Source: Coffea arabica (taxonomy: Eukaryota > Streptophyta > Magnoliopsida > Gentianales > Rubiaceae). From it: a stretch of 64,000 nucleotides of DNA. The stretch lies in NCBI RefSeq assembly GCF_036785885.1, contig NC_092316.1:29629001-29693000 (forward strand). Reading direction: 5' to 3'. The notes beneath the pieces are model-generated. The model was not told where the DNA came from, ran no database searches, and saw only the letters and a program-made list of their open reading frames with translations. Below, one piece after another: positions 33,001 to 49,000 of this stretch. The position numbers were made by a program, and so were the translations under genes. Position 1 is the stretch's first letter; each line of letters begins with the position of its first letter.

Positions 33001-34081
33001 TAACCTAATTGGCCGAATTTTTCCGAACTTTTCGCGCTAGTGGGTCCCACGTCCACAATGGATTCTTAATTTTTCAAAAACTCTCCAATACTAGAAAAAT
33101 CATCTAAAAACTATAATTACTCATAAAATTCACCAGGAGAATTTTCCTAAGCCAGAAAATGCAGAAAACATGCCATTAAAGGAAATAAACCCTAGGAAAA
33201 TTATTAGGGGATTGACGGGTTCTCACACTCTCTCCCCCTTAAAAGAATTTCGTCCTCGAAATTCCTTATCATTGACTACTCCGGGATTAAATTGAACATT
33301 ATACTTAGCTAACAGATCTGTACCCCTTCACTGGCCAGGTTCAGTAAATTCTTACCTTCCACGTCCCTGACCACTCCGTGTACCTTCCATGAGTTTTACT
33401 TGGTTTAGGCAATAATACTAAACCAAAATAAGCACGATGCATGTAAGTAACACTCAAAACTTTTATGGTAACACACATTTATACATTCCAAACAAGATCA
33501 AAACATATATATACAAGCCGGTCAAAATTAAGCCACACACATATATACAGCCAGTTAAGTCAAGTACAAACATAGACGATCCACCGAGGAATGGCCTTTC
33601 TAGTTCACCAAATCCTTTCTAACCTAGACTCTCATATCTTTCGTATCCGAGCGCAAGAATCCCATCTAAGATAATTCACAACTCGAGCCGGCCGGTCCCA
33701 AGAGTAAACCATCCTTATTAAAGATTCCTACCCGACATACATACCTAGCTTCCTCGAGTCCCCTGATAATGATTCGTACACTTATCACATGCTCGATTCA
33801 TAACTTATGCTCAAACGAGCACTTAGACATATTCATGAAATTAGGACCACAACACCACTTGGCCCAGTATCACTCCGCGCAGAGACCACGCGAAGTGGCT
33901 CTGATACCACCTGTGACAGTTCTCAGGGTCACATCACAGGGTACCTATCAGCTTGCAACCCGCACGCGGGCATCCCCTACGGAGAGTTTCGCTTCGTGAC
34001 TCTTCACGAACGAGAGGCTCAGGGCTTTTCCAGACGAAAGACGTAAAGTCCCAACTGTCGGCATATGGCTCTGATACCACC
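30093..34081 (-). repeat. Array unit 2 (type A)
   Basis: 3989 bp. LTR terminus TGTGATAGCC on the plus strand. Carries type-A markers (gattGacggg near 33213; gctcAgggc...gaaAgacg near 34020). A private substitution (gagtGTaaac) lies near 31912. Confidence 0.95.
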
Positions 34082-37000
34082 TGTGATAGCCCCACCTTCC
34101 TCTAAGGCGAACCAAAGGGGTTAGCGGACTGCCTGCCCAACTCTCGCCAGGACTAACGGTGCAGATTAGAGCTATCTAATGCGTTCCGGAACTTACCAAC
34201 GAGCGTAAGCAAGTCAAAATGGCAAAATAACCCAAAATAAGAAAAATGAAATCCGGAGTCGGCCATGATAGTAACCGACCCGTCAGAACCCAACCGAAAG
34301 AGCACGCAAACATTCACATCTGAACTTTAGCGATTACAATCCAAAATGACATACAAAAGATTTCAAAAGTTAATACATATACACGGTTTGCCAAATCAAA
34401 AGAGAAAACGCCCCAAAAGTACACTTAGGGTTTTAATACATGAGCTATACAAAAGATATGTTCAACTAGCTCAATTTGGCAGCCATTTGTCAAATCCAGA
34501 CCAAAAGGGTTTATTTTCCTGTAAGGAAGACAAAAGGAACAGAATGGGGTGAGCTTGCGCTCAATGAGGTACCAAACAGATAGCATTAAAATCATGGCAT
34601 TTCACATTTAACAAATCAGATACACATGCCAGATGTAAAGTAAAGTAACTAATGATTCACATAGGAAGGATACAGGTGGCTCTCAGGAGCCAAATTTCCA
34701 GCGCAGTACTTGATCCAAACCGGTTGACTCTCCGTCAACGTATATAGAACTAACGCGTCCGTACACCCACTTCGCACCGAATTCCGTCCACCAAACACCC
34801 CTTTACCGGGCCCGCTCACCTCAAACGAACAAAATGGTAATACTCGAGTATACCCGGAATCAAGGGTCTCAATACCCAAAATCCCCGAACAGACTACCGT
34901 GGTTCGTTATCTAATCATCCAGGCCCTTGCCAGCCCGACTCGAATAACTTAGCCACAGGACTGAGCTCATAGGTCATAGAAATCCGAACAGATGCAGACA
35001 CAGATAACAGATTCAAATTTTGCATAGTAAATTGGCATATGAACAGACAAGAGAACGAGTGTGATAAAGTACACCCTCGTCTCAAACAAATAAACAGATT
35101 GCAGAGCAGAAATCAAGTTAAACAGCAATGGAGGGGAGTGGTACACTCACCGGCTCAACTTCAAAAGTTTTCACTTCAGATTGGCCTTAATCGCCAAGAA
35201 ACCCTAAAATAATCAAAATAAACCAATTGAAGGTTCCATTTCCAGAATCGAGTAAACAGAATGCACATGTGAGGCTCGACTACTAGTCGTATGCCTCGCC
35301 AAATAATTACTAATGCAGGGGTGCAAAACATGATTTTTGGGAACAAAAAGGTAACATGAAGACGTAGGTTCAACAACCCAAAAGCCCTTCATTTCTACCA
35401 AAAGGCAAATCCAACTTAAAGGAACCAAACGGCCTAGAAAATCGGGCAGCACTTCCCCTAAATTTGCTAACTCTCCAGCCATCATGGCTTCATTATTTCC
35501 TCAAATCAGTCCCAACATCTCACACAAAAGTCATCTCATTTCCCAAAAACCGTTCACTAGGCTCAAAGTAGTACGAGTACAAAAGTTAGCTAGGAAATGA
35601 CCGGAATGAAAGCAAGCCTTAAAACATGCAAACAAGTACAAGGAGACTCGATAACGAGTCATAAACCAATGCCAAATATGACCCCAATAGGGTTCCATAA
35701 GCATGTACAATCATTAGAGAAAACCAGAAAATTCAGAAATGCACTTAGCTTTGGCCCTGAAAAAATAGTTTTTTGACTTCTTTTTGCGGTAATGGCACCA
35801 AATGCCCTATGATTATCGGATGAAGGTGTAAGACCCACCATTTTGAAGCTAAAAGACAGGGTTACAACATCACAGAAGGCCACTCAACCCAGTTTTGAGT
35901 GCAAACAGGTCAAAAATGCAAGATACTACATCAAAAGGTAAAACAGATTCACCAAAACGCATTTTAGCGGAAATATCATAACTCAGGCTCTACAAGTTCA
36001 AATCCAGAAATTCCAAAACCAGTTGAAATCTAAGAAACAGGGATAAATTTCATCAGAAGGCCTCAACAACTCATTCGGAAGCAATCCAGACCAAAACAAC
36101 CAATTACAGAAGCAAATCCCAATTTCGGGTAAAACCAGAATAGCAATAGTAATTTCAACTTATCTCATTCTACACTACTCCGATTGACCTGAAATTTTGT
36201 AGGCACCTATAAAATATCATTCCCTACAACTTTCATGTTTTGAGCTAAGGCCAATTCGGCCTCTATCTATGACCTAAAATTTCGGACAGAATGAAGAACC
36301 AAAGAACCCTAATTTTCCAGATTTCTTCCAAAACAGAAATTACTTGCAATCTTCCACTTTTTCCACCTTCTAGAATCATTATATACCATTTCCAATCATC
36401 ATGGATAGCCACAGCATCTTGATCAAATTAAACCAGAAAAATCACCAATAAATTAAAAACTTCACCAATTCATCTCAAACCAAGAAATAAACCACAAATT
36501 TCAGCACTTTAGCTACCACTAAGCACAACTTAAGCTTCATTAAGTGTAGGAGGAAGTTCAAACACCACTTACCTAGAACACAAGAGAGGGAGAGTTGTAG
36601 GACACCTTAGCTTCCTTGAACACTTCCACAAAATCACTTGCACCAAATGGAGGGATTTTATGGAGTAGAAATAAATTTAAACAATTGTTTTGGAGGATTT
36701 GAGCTAGTTGGAAGCTTGAAAATTGGAGAAGTTTTCTTTCTTTTCCTAGAGAGAGAGCCGGCCAAGAAGTTGAAGACAAGAATGAATTTTGTGTGATTTT
36801 TGAGATATTTAAACAATTGGTCAAAAGTCAAGAAAATGAATAGTTGTCCTACAAGTGCCACCACTCACCAAGTGACACTTGTCACTACATTTAAAGCATT
36901 TCTATCCTTTAAGTCTCTCTCACATCAATCATATCTCAACCTCTACTTATCTCTTAACACCCGATAAATTTCAACCAGTATCCGAAACTTAACCTAATTG

Positions 37001-38070
37001 GCCGAATTTTTCCGAACTTTTCGCGCTAGTGGGTCCCACGTCCACAATGGATTCTTAATTTTTCAAAAACTCTCCAATACTAGAAAAATCATCTAAAAAC
37101 TATAATTACTCATAAAATTCACCAGGAGAATTTTCCTAAGCCAGAAAATGCAGAAAACATGCCATTAAAGGAAATAAACCCTAGGAAAATTATTAGGGGA
37201 TTGACGGGTTCTCACACTCTCTCCCCCTTAAAAGAATTTCGTCCTCGAAATTCCTTATCATTGACTACTCCGGGATTAAATTGAACATTATACTTAGCTA
37301 ACAGATCTGTACCCCTTCACTGGCCAGGTTCAGTAAATTCTTACCTTCCACGTCCCTGACCACTCCGTGTACCTTCCATGAGTTTTACTTGGTTTAGGCA
37401 ATAATACTAAACCAAAATAAGCACGATGCATGTAAGTAACACTCAAAACTTTTATGGTAACACACATTTATACATTCCAAACAAGATCAAAACATATATA
37501 TACAAGCCGGTCAAAATTAAGCCACACACATATATACAGCCAGTTAAGTCAAGTACAAACATAGACGATCCACCGAGGAATGGCCTTTCTAGTTCACCAA
37601 ATCCTTTCTAACCTAGACTCTCATATCTTTCGTATCCGAGCGCAAGAATCCCATCTAAGATAATTCACAACTCGAGCCGGCCGGTCCCAAGAGTAAACCA
37701 TCCTTATTAAAGATTCCTACCCGACATACATACCTAGCTTCCTCGAGTCCCCTGATAATGATTCGTACACTTATCACATGCTCGATTCATAACTTATGCT
37801 CAAACGAGCACTTAGACATATTCATGAAATTAGGACCACAACACCACTTGGCCCAGTATCACTCCGCGCAGAGACCACGCGAAGTGGCTCTGATACCACC
37901 TGTGACAGTTCTCAGGGTCACATCACAGGGTACCTATCAGCTTGCAACCCGCACGCGGGCATCCCCTACGGAGAGTTTCGCTTCGTGACTCTTCACGAAC
38001 GAGAGGCTCAGGGCTTTTCCAGACGAAAGACGTAAAGTCCCAACTGTCGGCATATGGCTCTGATACCACC
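34082..38070 (-). repeat. Array unit 3 (type A)
   Basis: 3989 bp with type-A markers at the same offsets (near 37202 and 38009). No private difference was noticed. Confidence 0.95.
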
Positions 38071-41000
38071 TGTGATAGCCCCACCTTCCTCTAAGGCGAA
38101 CCAAAGGGGTTAGCGGACTGCCTGCCCAACTCTCGCCAGGACTAACGGTGCAGATTAGAGCTATCTAATGCGTTCCGGAACTTACCAACGAGCGTAAGCA
38201 AGTCAAAATGGCAAAATAACCCAAAATAAGAAAAATGAAATCCGGAGTCGGCCATGATAGTAACCGACCCGTCAGAACCCAACCGAAAGAGCACGCAAAC
38301 ATTCACATCTGAACTTTAGCGATTACAATCCAAAATGACATACAAAAGATTTCAAAAGTTAATACATATACACGGTTTGCCAAATCAAAAGAGAAAACGC
38401 CCCAAAAGTACACTTAGGGTTTTAATACATGAGCTATACAAAAGATATGTTCAACTAGCTCAATTTGGCAGCCATTTGTCAAATCCAGACCAAAAGGGTT
38501 TATTTTCCTGTAAGGAAGACAAAAGGAACAGAATGGGGTGAGCTTGCGCTCAATGAGGTACCAAACAGATAGCATTAAAATCATGGCATTTCACATTTAA
38601 CAAATCAGATACACATGCCAGATGTAAAGTAAAGTAACTAATGATTCACATAGGAAGGATACAGGTGGCTCTCAGGAGCCAAATTTCCAGCGCAGTACTT
38701 GATCCAAACCGGTTGACTCTCCGTCAACGTATATAGAACTAACGCGTCCGTACACCCACTTCGCACCGAATTCCGTCCACCAAACACCCCTTTACCGGGC
38801 CCGCTCACCTCAAACGAACAAAATGGTAATACTCGAGTATACCCGGAATCAAGGGTCTCAATACCCAAAATCCCCGAACAGACTACCGTGGTTCGTTATC
38901 TAATCATCCAGGCCCTTGCCAGCCCGACTCGAATAACTTAGCCACAGGACTGAGCTCATAGGTCATAGAAATCCGAACAGATGCAGACACAGATAACAGA
39001 TTCAAATTTTGCATAGTAAATTGGCATATGAACAGACAAGAGAACGAGTGTGATAAAGTACACCCTCGTCTCAAACAAATAAACAGATTGCAGAGCAGAA
39101 ATCAAGTTAAACAGCAATGGAGGGGAGTGGTACACTCACCGGCTCAACTTCAAAAGTTTTCACTTCAGATTGGCCTTAATCGCCAAGAAACCCTAAAATA
39201 ATCAAAATAAACCAATTGAAGGTTCCATTTCCAGAATCGAGTAAACAGAATGCACATGTGAGGCTCGACTACTAGTCGTATGCCTCGCCAAATAATTACT
39301 AATGCAGGGGTGCAAAACATGATTTTTGGGAACAAAAAGGTAACATGAAGACGTAGGTTCAACAACCCAAAAGCCCTTCATTTCTACCAAAAGGCAAATC
39401 CAACTTAAAGGAACCAAACGGCCTAGAAAATCGGGCAGCACTTCCCCTAAATTTGCTAACTCTCCAGCCATCATGGCTTCATTATTTCCTCAAATCAGTC
39501 CCAACATCTCACACAAAAGTCATCTCATTTCCCAAAAACCGTTCACTAGGCTCAAAGTAGTACGAGTACAAAAGTTAGCTAGGAAATGACCGGAATGAAA
39601 GCAAGCCTTAAAACATGCAAACAAGTACAAGGAGACTCGATAACGAGTCATAAACCAATGCCAAATATGACCCCAATAGGGTTCCATAAGCATGTACAAT
39701 CATTAGAGAAAACCAGAAAATTCAGAAATGCACTTAGCTTTGGCCCTGAAAAAATAGTTTTTTGACTTCTTTTTGCGGTAATGGCACCAAATGCCCTATG
39801 ATTATCGGATGAAGGTGTAAGACCCACCATTTTGAAGCTAAAAGACAGGGTTACAACATCACAGAAGGCCACTCAACCCAGTTTTGAGTGCAAACAGGTC
39901 AAAAATGCAAGATACTACATCAAAAGGTAAAACAGATTCACCAAAACGCATTTTAGCGGAAATATCATAACTCAGGCTCTACAAGTTCAAATCCAGAAAT
40001 TCCAAAACCAGTTGAAATCTAAGAAACAGGGATAAATTTCATCAGAAGGCCTCAACAACTCATTCGGAAGCAATCCAGACCAAAACAACCAATTACAGAA
40101 GCAAATCCCAATTTCGGGTAAAACCAGAATAGCAATAGTAATTTCAACTTATCTCATTCTACACTACTCCGATTGACCTGAAATTTTGTAGGCACCTATA
40201 AAATATCATTCCCTACAACTTTCATGTTTTGAGCTAAGGCCAATTCGGCCTCTATCTATGACCTAAAATTTCGGACAGAATGAAGAACCAAAGAACCCTA
40301 ATTTTCCAGATTTCTTCCAAAACAGAAATTACTTGCAATCTTCCACTTTTTCCACCTTCTAGAATCATTATATACCATTTCCAATCATCATGGATAGCCA
40401 CAGCATCTTGATCAAATTAAACCAGAAAAATCACCAATAAATTAAAAACTTCACCAATTCATCTCAAACCAAGAAATAAACCACAAATTTCAGCACTTTA
40501 GCTACCACTAAGCACAACTTAAGCTTCATTAAGTGTAGGAGGAAGTTCAAACACCACTTACCTAGAACACAAGAGAGGGAGAGTTGTAGGACACCTTAGC
40601 TTCCTTGAACACTTCCACAAAATCACTTGCACCAAATGGAGGGATTTTATGGAGTAGAAATAAATTTAAACAATTGTTTTGGAGGATTTGAGCTAGTTGG
40701 AAGCTTGAAAATTGGAGAAGTTTTCTTTCTTTTCCTAGAGAGAGAGCCGGCCAAGAAGTTGAAGACAAGAATGAATTTTGTGTGATTTTTGAGATATTTA
40801 AACAATTGGTCAAAAGTCAAGAAAATGAATAGTTGTCCTACAAGTGCCACCACTCACCAAGTGACACTTGTCACTACATTTAAAGCATTTCTATCCTTTA
40901 AGTCTCTCTCACATCAATCATATCTCAACCTCTACTTATCTCTTAACACCCGATAAATTTCAACCAGTATCCGAAACTTAACCTAATTGGCCGAATTTTT

Positions 41001-42059
41001 CCGAACTTTTCGCGCTAGTGGGTCCCACGTCCACAATGGATTCTTAATTTTTCAAAAACTCTCCAATACTAGAAAAATCATCTAAAAACTATAATTACTC
41101 ATAAAATTCACCAGGAGAATTTTCCTAAGCCAGAAAATGCAGAAAACATGCCATTAAAGGAAATAAACCCTAGGAAAATTATTAGGGGATTTACGGGTTC
41201 TCACACTCTCTCCCCCTTAAAAGAATTTCGTCCTCGAAATTCCTTATCATTGACTACTCCGGGATTAAATTGAACATTATACTTAGCTAACAGATCTGTA
41301 CCCCTTCACTGGCCAGGTTCAGTAAATTCTTACCTTCCACGTCCCTGACCACTCCGTGTACCTTCCATGAGTTTTACTTGGTTTAGGCAATAATACTAAA
41401 CCAAAATAAGCACGATGCATGTAAGTAACACTCAAAACTTTTATGGTAACACACATTTATACATTCCAAACAAGATCAAAACATATATATACAAGCCGGT
41501 CAAAATTAAGCCACACACATATATACAGCCAGTTAAGTCAAGTACAAACATAGACGATCCACCGAGGAATGGCCTTTCTAGTTCACCAAATCCTTTCTAA
41601 CCTAGACTCTCATATCTTTCGTATCCGAGCGCAAGAATCCCATCTAAGATAATTCACAACTCGAGCCGGCCGGTCCCAAGAGTAAACCATCCTTATTAAA
41701 GATTCCTACCCGACATACATACCTAGCTTCCTCGAGTCCCCTGATAATGATTCGTACACTTATCACATGCTCGATTCATAACTTATGCTCAAACGAGCAC
41801 TTAGACATATTCATGAAATTAGGACCACAACACCACTTGGCCCAGTATCACTCCGCGCAGAGACCACGCGAAGTGGCTCTGATACCACCTGTGACAGTTC
41901 TCAGGGTCACATCACAGGGTACCTATCAGCTTGCAACCCGCACGCGGGCATCCCCTACGGAGAGTTTCGCTTCGTGACTCTTCACGAACGAGAGGCTCGG
42001 GGCTTTTCCAGACGAAGGACGTAAAGTCCCAACTGTCGGCATATGGCTCTGATACCACC
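38071..42059 (-). repeat. Array unit 4 (first type B)
   Basis: 3989 bp. Type-B markers appear here for the first time: gattTacggg near 41191 and gctcGgggc...gaaGgacg near 41999-42018. Confidence 0.95.
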
Positions 42060-45000
42060 TGTGATAGCCCCACCTTCCTCTAAGGCGAACCAAAGGGGTT
42101 AGCGGACTGCCTGCCCAACTCTCGCCAGGACTAACGGTGCAGATTAGAGCTATCTAATGCGTTCCGGAACTTACCAACGAGCGTAAGCAAGTCAAAATGG
42201 CAAAATAACCCAAAATAAGAAAAATGAAATCCGGAGTCGGCCATGATAGTAACCGACCCGTCAGAACCCAACCGAAAGAGCACGCAAACATTCACATCTG
42301 AACTTTAGCGATTACAATCCAAAATGACATACAAAAGATTTCAAAAGTTAATACATATACACGGTTTGCCAAATCAAAAGAGAAAACGCCCCAAAAGTAC
42401 ACTTAGGGTTTTAATACATGAGCTATACAAAAGATATGTTCAACTAGCTCAATTTGGCAGCCATTTGTCAAATCCAGACCAAAAGGGTTTATTTTCCTGT
42501 AAGGAAGACAAAAGGAACAGAATGGGGTGAGCTTGCGCTCAATGAGGTACCAAACAGATAGCATTAAAATCATGGCATTTCACATTTAACAAATCAGATA
42601 CACATGCCAGATGTAAAGTAAAGTAACTAATGATTCACATAGGAAGGATACAGGTGGCTCTCAGGAGCCAAATTTCCAGCGCAGTACTTGATCCAAACCG
42701 GTTGACTCTCCGTCAACGTATATAGAACTAACGCGTCCGTACACCCACTTCGCACCGAATTCCGTCCACCAAACACCCCTTTACCGGGCCCGCTCACCTC
42801 AAACGAACAAAATGGTAATACTCGAGTATACCCGGAATCAAGGGTCTCAATACCCAAAATCCCCGAACAGACTACCGTGGTTCGTTATCTAATCATCCAG
42901 GCCCTTGCCAGCCCGACTCGAATAACTTAGCCACAGGACTGAGCTCATAGGTCATAGAAATCCGAACAGATGCAGACACAGATAACAGATTCAAATTTTG
43001 CATAGTAAATTGGCATATGAACAGACAAGAGAACGAGTGTGATAAAGTACACCCTCGTCTCAAACAAATAAACAGATTGCAGAGCAGAAATCAAGTTAAA
43101 CAGCAATGGAGGGGAGTGGTACACTCACCGGCTCAACTTCAAAAGTTTTCACTTCAGATTGGCCTTAATCGCCAAGAAACCCTAAAATAATCAAAATAAA
43201 CCAATTGAAGGTTCCATTTCCAGAATCGAGTAAACAGAATGCACATGTGAGGCTCGACTACTAGTCGTATGCCTCGCCAAATAATTACTAATGCAGGGGT
43301 GCAAAACATGATTTTTGGGAACAAAAAGGTAACATGAAGACGTAGGTTCAACAACCCAAAAGCCCTTCATTTCTACCAAAAGGCAAATCCAACTTAAAGG
43401 AACCAAACGGCCTAGAAAATCGGGCAGCACTTCCCCTAAATTTGCTAACTCTCCAGCCATCATGGCTTCATTATTTCCTCAAATCAGTCCCAACATCTCA
43501 CACAAAAGTCATCTCATTTCCCAAAAACCGTTCACTAGGCTCAAAGTAGTACGAGTACAAAAGTTAGCTAGGAAATGACCGGAATGAAAGCAAGCCTTAA
43601 AACATGCAAACAAGTACAAGGAGACTCGATAACGAGTCATAAACCAATGCCAAATATGACCCCAATAGGGTTCCATAAGCATGTACAATCATTAGAGAAA
43701 ACCAGAAAATTCAGAAATGCACTTAGCTTTGGCCCTGAAAAAATAGTTTTTTGACTTCTTTTTGCGGTAATGGCACCAAATGCCCTATGATTATCGGATG
43801 AAGGTGTAAGACCCACCATTTTGAAGCTAAAAGACAGGGTTACAACATCACAGAAGGCCACTCAACCCAGTTTTGAGTGCAAACAGGTCAAAAATGCAAG
43901 ATACTACATCAAAAGGTAAAACAGATTCACCAAAACGCATTTTAGCGGAAATATCATAACTCAGGCTCTACAAGTTCAAATCCAGAAATTCCAAAACCAG
44001 TTGAAATCTAAGAAACAGGGATAAATTTCATCAGAAGGCCTCAACAACTCATTCGGAAGCAATCCAGACCAAAACAACCAATTACAGAAGCAAATCCCAA
44101 TTTCGGGTAAAACCAGAATAGCAATAGTAATTTCAACTTATCTCATTCTACACTACTCCGATTGACCTGAAATTTTGTAGGCACCTATAAAATATCATTC
44201 CCTACAACTTTCATGTTTTGAGCTAAGGCCAATTCGGCCTCTATCTATGACCTAAAATTTCGGACAGAATGAAGAACCAAAGAACCCTAATTTTCCAGAT
44301 TTCTTCCAAAACAGAAATTACTTGCAATCTTCCACTTTTTCCACCTTCTAGAATCATTATATACCATTTCCAATCATCATGGATAGCCACAGCATCTTGA
44401 TCAAATTAAACCAGAAAAATCACCAATAAATTAAAAACTTCACCAATTCATCTCAAACCAAGAAATAAACCACAAATTTCAGCACTTTAGCTACCACTAA
44501 GCACAACTTAAGCTTCATTAAGTGTAGGAGGAAGTTCAAACACCACTTACCTAGAACACAAGAGAGGGAGAGTTGTAGGACACCTTAGCTTCCTTGAACA
44601 CTTCCACAAAATCACTTGCACCAAATGGAGGGATTTTATGGAGTAGAAATAAATTTAAACAATTGTTTTGGAGGATTTGAGCTAGTTGGAAGCTTGAAAA
44701 TTGGAGAAGTTTTCTTTCTTTTCCTAGAGAGAGAGCCGGCCAAGAAGTTGAAGACAAGAATGAATTTTGTGTGATTTTTGAGATATTTAAACAATTGGTC
44801 AAAAGTCAAGAAAATGAATAGTTGTCCTACAAGTGCCACCACTCACCAAGTGACACTTGTCACTACATTTAAAGCATTTCTATCCTTTAAGTCTCTCTCA
44901 CATCAATCATATCTCAACCTCTACTTATCTCTTAACACCCGATAAATTTCAACCAGTATCCGAAACTTAACCTAATTGGCCGAATTTTTCCGAACTTTTC

Positions 45001-46048
45001 GCGCTAGTGGGTCCCACGTCCACAATGGATTCTTAATTTTTCAAAAACTCTCCAATACTAGAAAAATCATCTAAAAACTATAATTACTCATAAAATTCAC
45101 CAGGAGAATTTTCCTAAGCCAGAAAATGCAGAAAACATGCCATTAAAGGAAATAAACCCTAGGAAAATTATTAGGGGATTTACGGGTTCTCACACTCTCT
45201 CCCCCTTAAAAGAATTTCGTCCTCGAAATTCCTTATCATTGACTACTCCGGGATTAAATTGAACATTATACTTAGCTAACAGATCTGTACCCCTTCACTG
45301 GCCAGGTTCAGTAAATTCTTACCTTCCACGTCCCTGACCACTCCGTGTACCTTCCATGAGTTTTACTTGGTTTAGGCAATAATACTAAACCAAAATAAGC
45401 ACGATGCATGTAAGTAACACTCAAAACTTTTATGGTAACACACATTTATACATTCCAAACAAGATCAAAACATATATATACAAGCCGGTCAAAATTAAGC
45501 CACACACATATATACAGCCAGTTAAGTCAAGTACAAACATAGACGATCCACCGAGGAATGGCCTTTCTAGTTCACCAAATCCTTTCTAACCTAGACTCTC
45601 ATATCTTTCGTATCCGAGCGCAAGAATCCCATCTAAGATAATTCACAACTCGAGCCGGCCGGTCCCAAGAGTAAACCATCCTTATTAAAGATTCCTACCC
45701 GACATACATACCTAGCTTCCTCGAGTCCCCTGATAATGATTCGTACACTTATCACATGCTCGATTCATAACTTATGCTCAAACGAGCACTTAGACATATT
45801 CATGAAATTAGGACCACAACACCACTTGGCCCAGTATCACTCCGCGCAGAGACCACGCGAAGTGGCTCTGATACCACCTGTGACAGTTCTCAGGGTCACA
45901 TCACAGGGTACCTATCAGCTTGCAACCCGCACGCGGGCATCCCCTACGGAGAGTTTCGCTTCGTGACTCTTCACGAACGAGAGGCTCGGGGCTTTTCCAG
46001 ACGAAGGACGTAAAGTCCCAACTGTCGGCATATGGCTCTGATACCACC
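42060..46048 (-). repeat. Array unit 5 (type B)
   Basis: 3989 bp, type-B markers; no private difference was noticed. Confidence 0.95.
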
Positions 46049-49000
46049 TGTGATAGCCCCACCTTCCTCTAAGGCGAACCAAAGGGGTTAGCGGACTGCC
46101 TGCCCAACTCTCGCCAGGACTAACGGTGCAGATTAGAGCTATCTAATGCGTTCCGGAACTTACCAACGAGCGTAAGCAAGTCAAAATGGCAAAATAACCC
46201 AAAATAAGAAAAATGAAATCCGGAGTCGGCCATGATAGTAACCGACCCGTCAGAACCCAACCGAAAGAGCACGCAAACATTCACATCTGAACTTTAGCGA
46301 TTACAATCCAAAATGACATACAAAAGATTTCAAAAGTTAATACATATACACGGTTTGCCAAATCAAAAGAGAAAACGCCCCAAAAGTACACTTAGGGTTT
46401 TAATACATGAGCTATACAAAAGATATGTTCAACTAGCTCAATTTGGCAGCCATTTGTCAAATCCAGACCAAAAGGGTTTATTTTCCTGTAAGGAAGACAA
46501 AAGGAACAGAATGGGGTGAGCTTGCGCTCAATGAGGTACCAAACAGATAGCATTAAAATCATGGCATTTCACATTTAACAAATCAGATACACATGCCAGA
46601 TGTAAAGTAAAGTAACTAATGATTCACATAGGAAGGATACAGGTGGCTCTCAGGAGCCAAATTTCCAGCGCAGTACTTGATCCAAACCGGTTGACTCTCC
46701 GTCAACGTATATAGAACTAACGCGTCCGTACACCCACTTCGCACCGAATTCCGTCCACCAAACACCCCTTTACCGGGCCCGCTCACCTCAAACGAACAAA
46801 ATGGTAATACTCGAGTATACCCGGAATCAAGGGTCTCAATACCCAAAATCCCCGAACAGACTACCGTGGTTCGTTATCTAATCATCCAGGCCCTTGCCAG
46901 CCCGACTCGAATAACTTAGCCACAGGACTGAGCTCATAGGTCATAGAAATCCGAACAGATGCAGACACAGATAACAGATTCAAATTTTGCATAGTAAATT
47001 GGCATATGAACAGACAAGAGAACGAGTGTGATAAAGTACACCCTCGTCTCAAACAAATAAACAGATTGCAGAGCAGAAATCAAGTTAAACAGCAATGGAG
47101 GGGAGTGGTACACTCACCGGCTCAACTTCAAAAGTTTTCACTTCAGATTGGCCTTAATCGCCAAGAAACCCTAAAATAATCAAAATAAACCAATTGAAGG
47201 TTCCATTTCCAGAATCGAGTAAACAGAATGCACATGTGAGGCTCGACTACTAGTCGTATGCCTCGCCAAATAATTACTAATGCAGGGGTGCAAAACATGA
47301 TTTTTGGGAACAAAAAGGTAACATGAAGACGTAGGTTCAACAACCCAAAAGCCCTTCATTTCTACCAAAAGGCAAATCCAACTTAAAGGAACCAAACGGC
47401 CTAGAAAATCGGGCAGCACTTCCCCTAAATTTGCTAACTCTCCAGCCATCATGGCTTCATTATTTCCTCAAATCAGTCCCAACATCTCACACAAAAGTCA
47501 TCTCATTTCCCAAAAACCGTTCACTAGGCTCAAAGTAGTACGAGTACAAAAGTTAGCTAGGAAATGACCGGAATGAAAGCAAGCCTTAAAACATGCAAAC
47601 AAGTACAAGGAGACTCGATAACGAGTCATAAACCAATGCCAAATATGACCCCAATAGGGTTCCATAAGCATGTACAATCATTAGAGAAAACCAGAAAATT
47701 CAGAAATGCACTTAGCTTTGGCCCTGAAAAAATAGTTTTTTGACTTCTTTTTGCGGTAATGGCACCAAATGCCCTATGATTATCGGATGAAGGTGTAAGA
47801 CCCACCATTTTGAAGCTAAAAGACAGGGTTACAACATCACAGAAGGCCACTCAACCCAGTTTTGAGTGCAAACAGGTCAAAAATGCAAGATACTACATCA
47901 AAAGGTAAAACAGATTCACCAAAACGCATTTTAGCGGAAATATCATAACTCAGGCTCTACAAGTTCAAATCCAGAAATTCCAAAACCAGTTGAAATCTAA
48001 GAAACAGGGATAAATTTCATCAGAAGGCCTCAACAACTCATTCGGAAGCAATCCAGACCAAAACAACCAATTACAGAAGCAAATCCCAATTTCGGGTAAA
48101 ACCAGAATAGCAATAGTAATTTCAACTTATCTCATTCTACACTACTCCGATTGACCTGAAATTTTGTAGGCACCTATAAAATATCATTCCCTACAACTTT
48201 CATGTTTTGAGCTAAGGCCAATTCGGCCTCTATCTATGACCTAAAATTTCGGACAGAATGAAGAACCAAAGAACCCTAATTTTCCAGATTTCTTCCAAAA
48301 CAGAAATTACTTGCAATCTTCCACTTTTTCCACCTTCTAGAATCATTATATACCATTTCCAATCATCATGGATAGCCACAGCATCTTGATCAAATTAAAC
48401 CAGAAAAATCACCAATAAATTAAAAACTTCACCAATTCATCTCAAACCAAGAAATAAACCACAAATTTCAGCACTTTAGCTACCACTAAGCACAACTTAA
48501 GCTTCATTAAGTGTAGGAGGAAGTTCAAACACCACTTACCTAGAACACAAGAGAGGGAGAGTTGTAGGACACCTTAGCTTCCTTGAACACTTCCACAAAA
48601 TCACTTGCACCAAATGGAGGGATTTTATGGAGTAGAAATAAATTTAAACAATTGTTTTGGAGGATTTGAGCTAGTTGGAAGCTTGAAAATTGGAGAAGTT
48701 TTCTTTCTTTTCCTAGAGAGAGAGCCGGCCAAGAAGTTGAAGACAAGAATGAATTTTGTGTGATTTTTGAGATATTTAAACAATTGGTCAAAAGTCAAGA
48801 AAATGAATAGTTGTCCTACAAGTGCCACCACTCACCAAGTGACACTTGTCACTACATTTAAAGCATTTCTATCCTTTAAGTCTCTCTCACATCAATCATA
48901 TCTCAACCTCTACTTATCTCTTAACACCCGATAAATTTCAACCAGTATCCGAAACTTAACCTAATTGGCCGAATTTTTCCGAACTTTTCGCGCTAGTGGG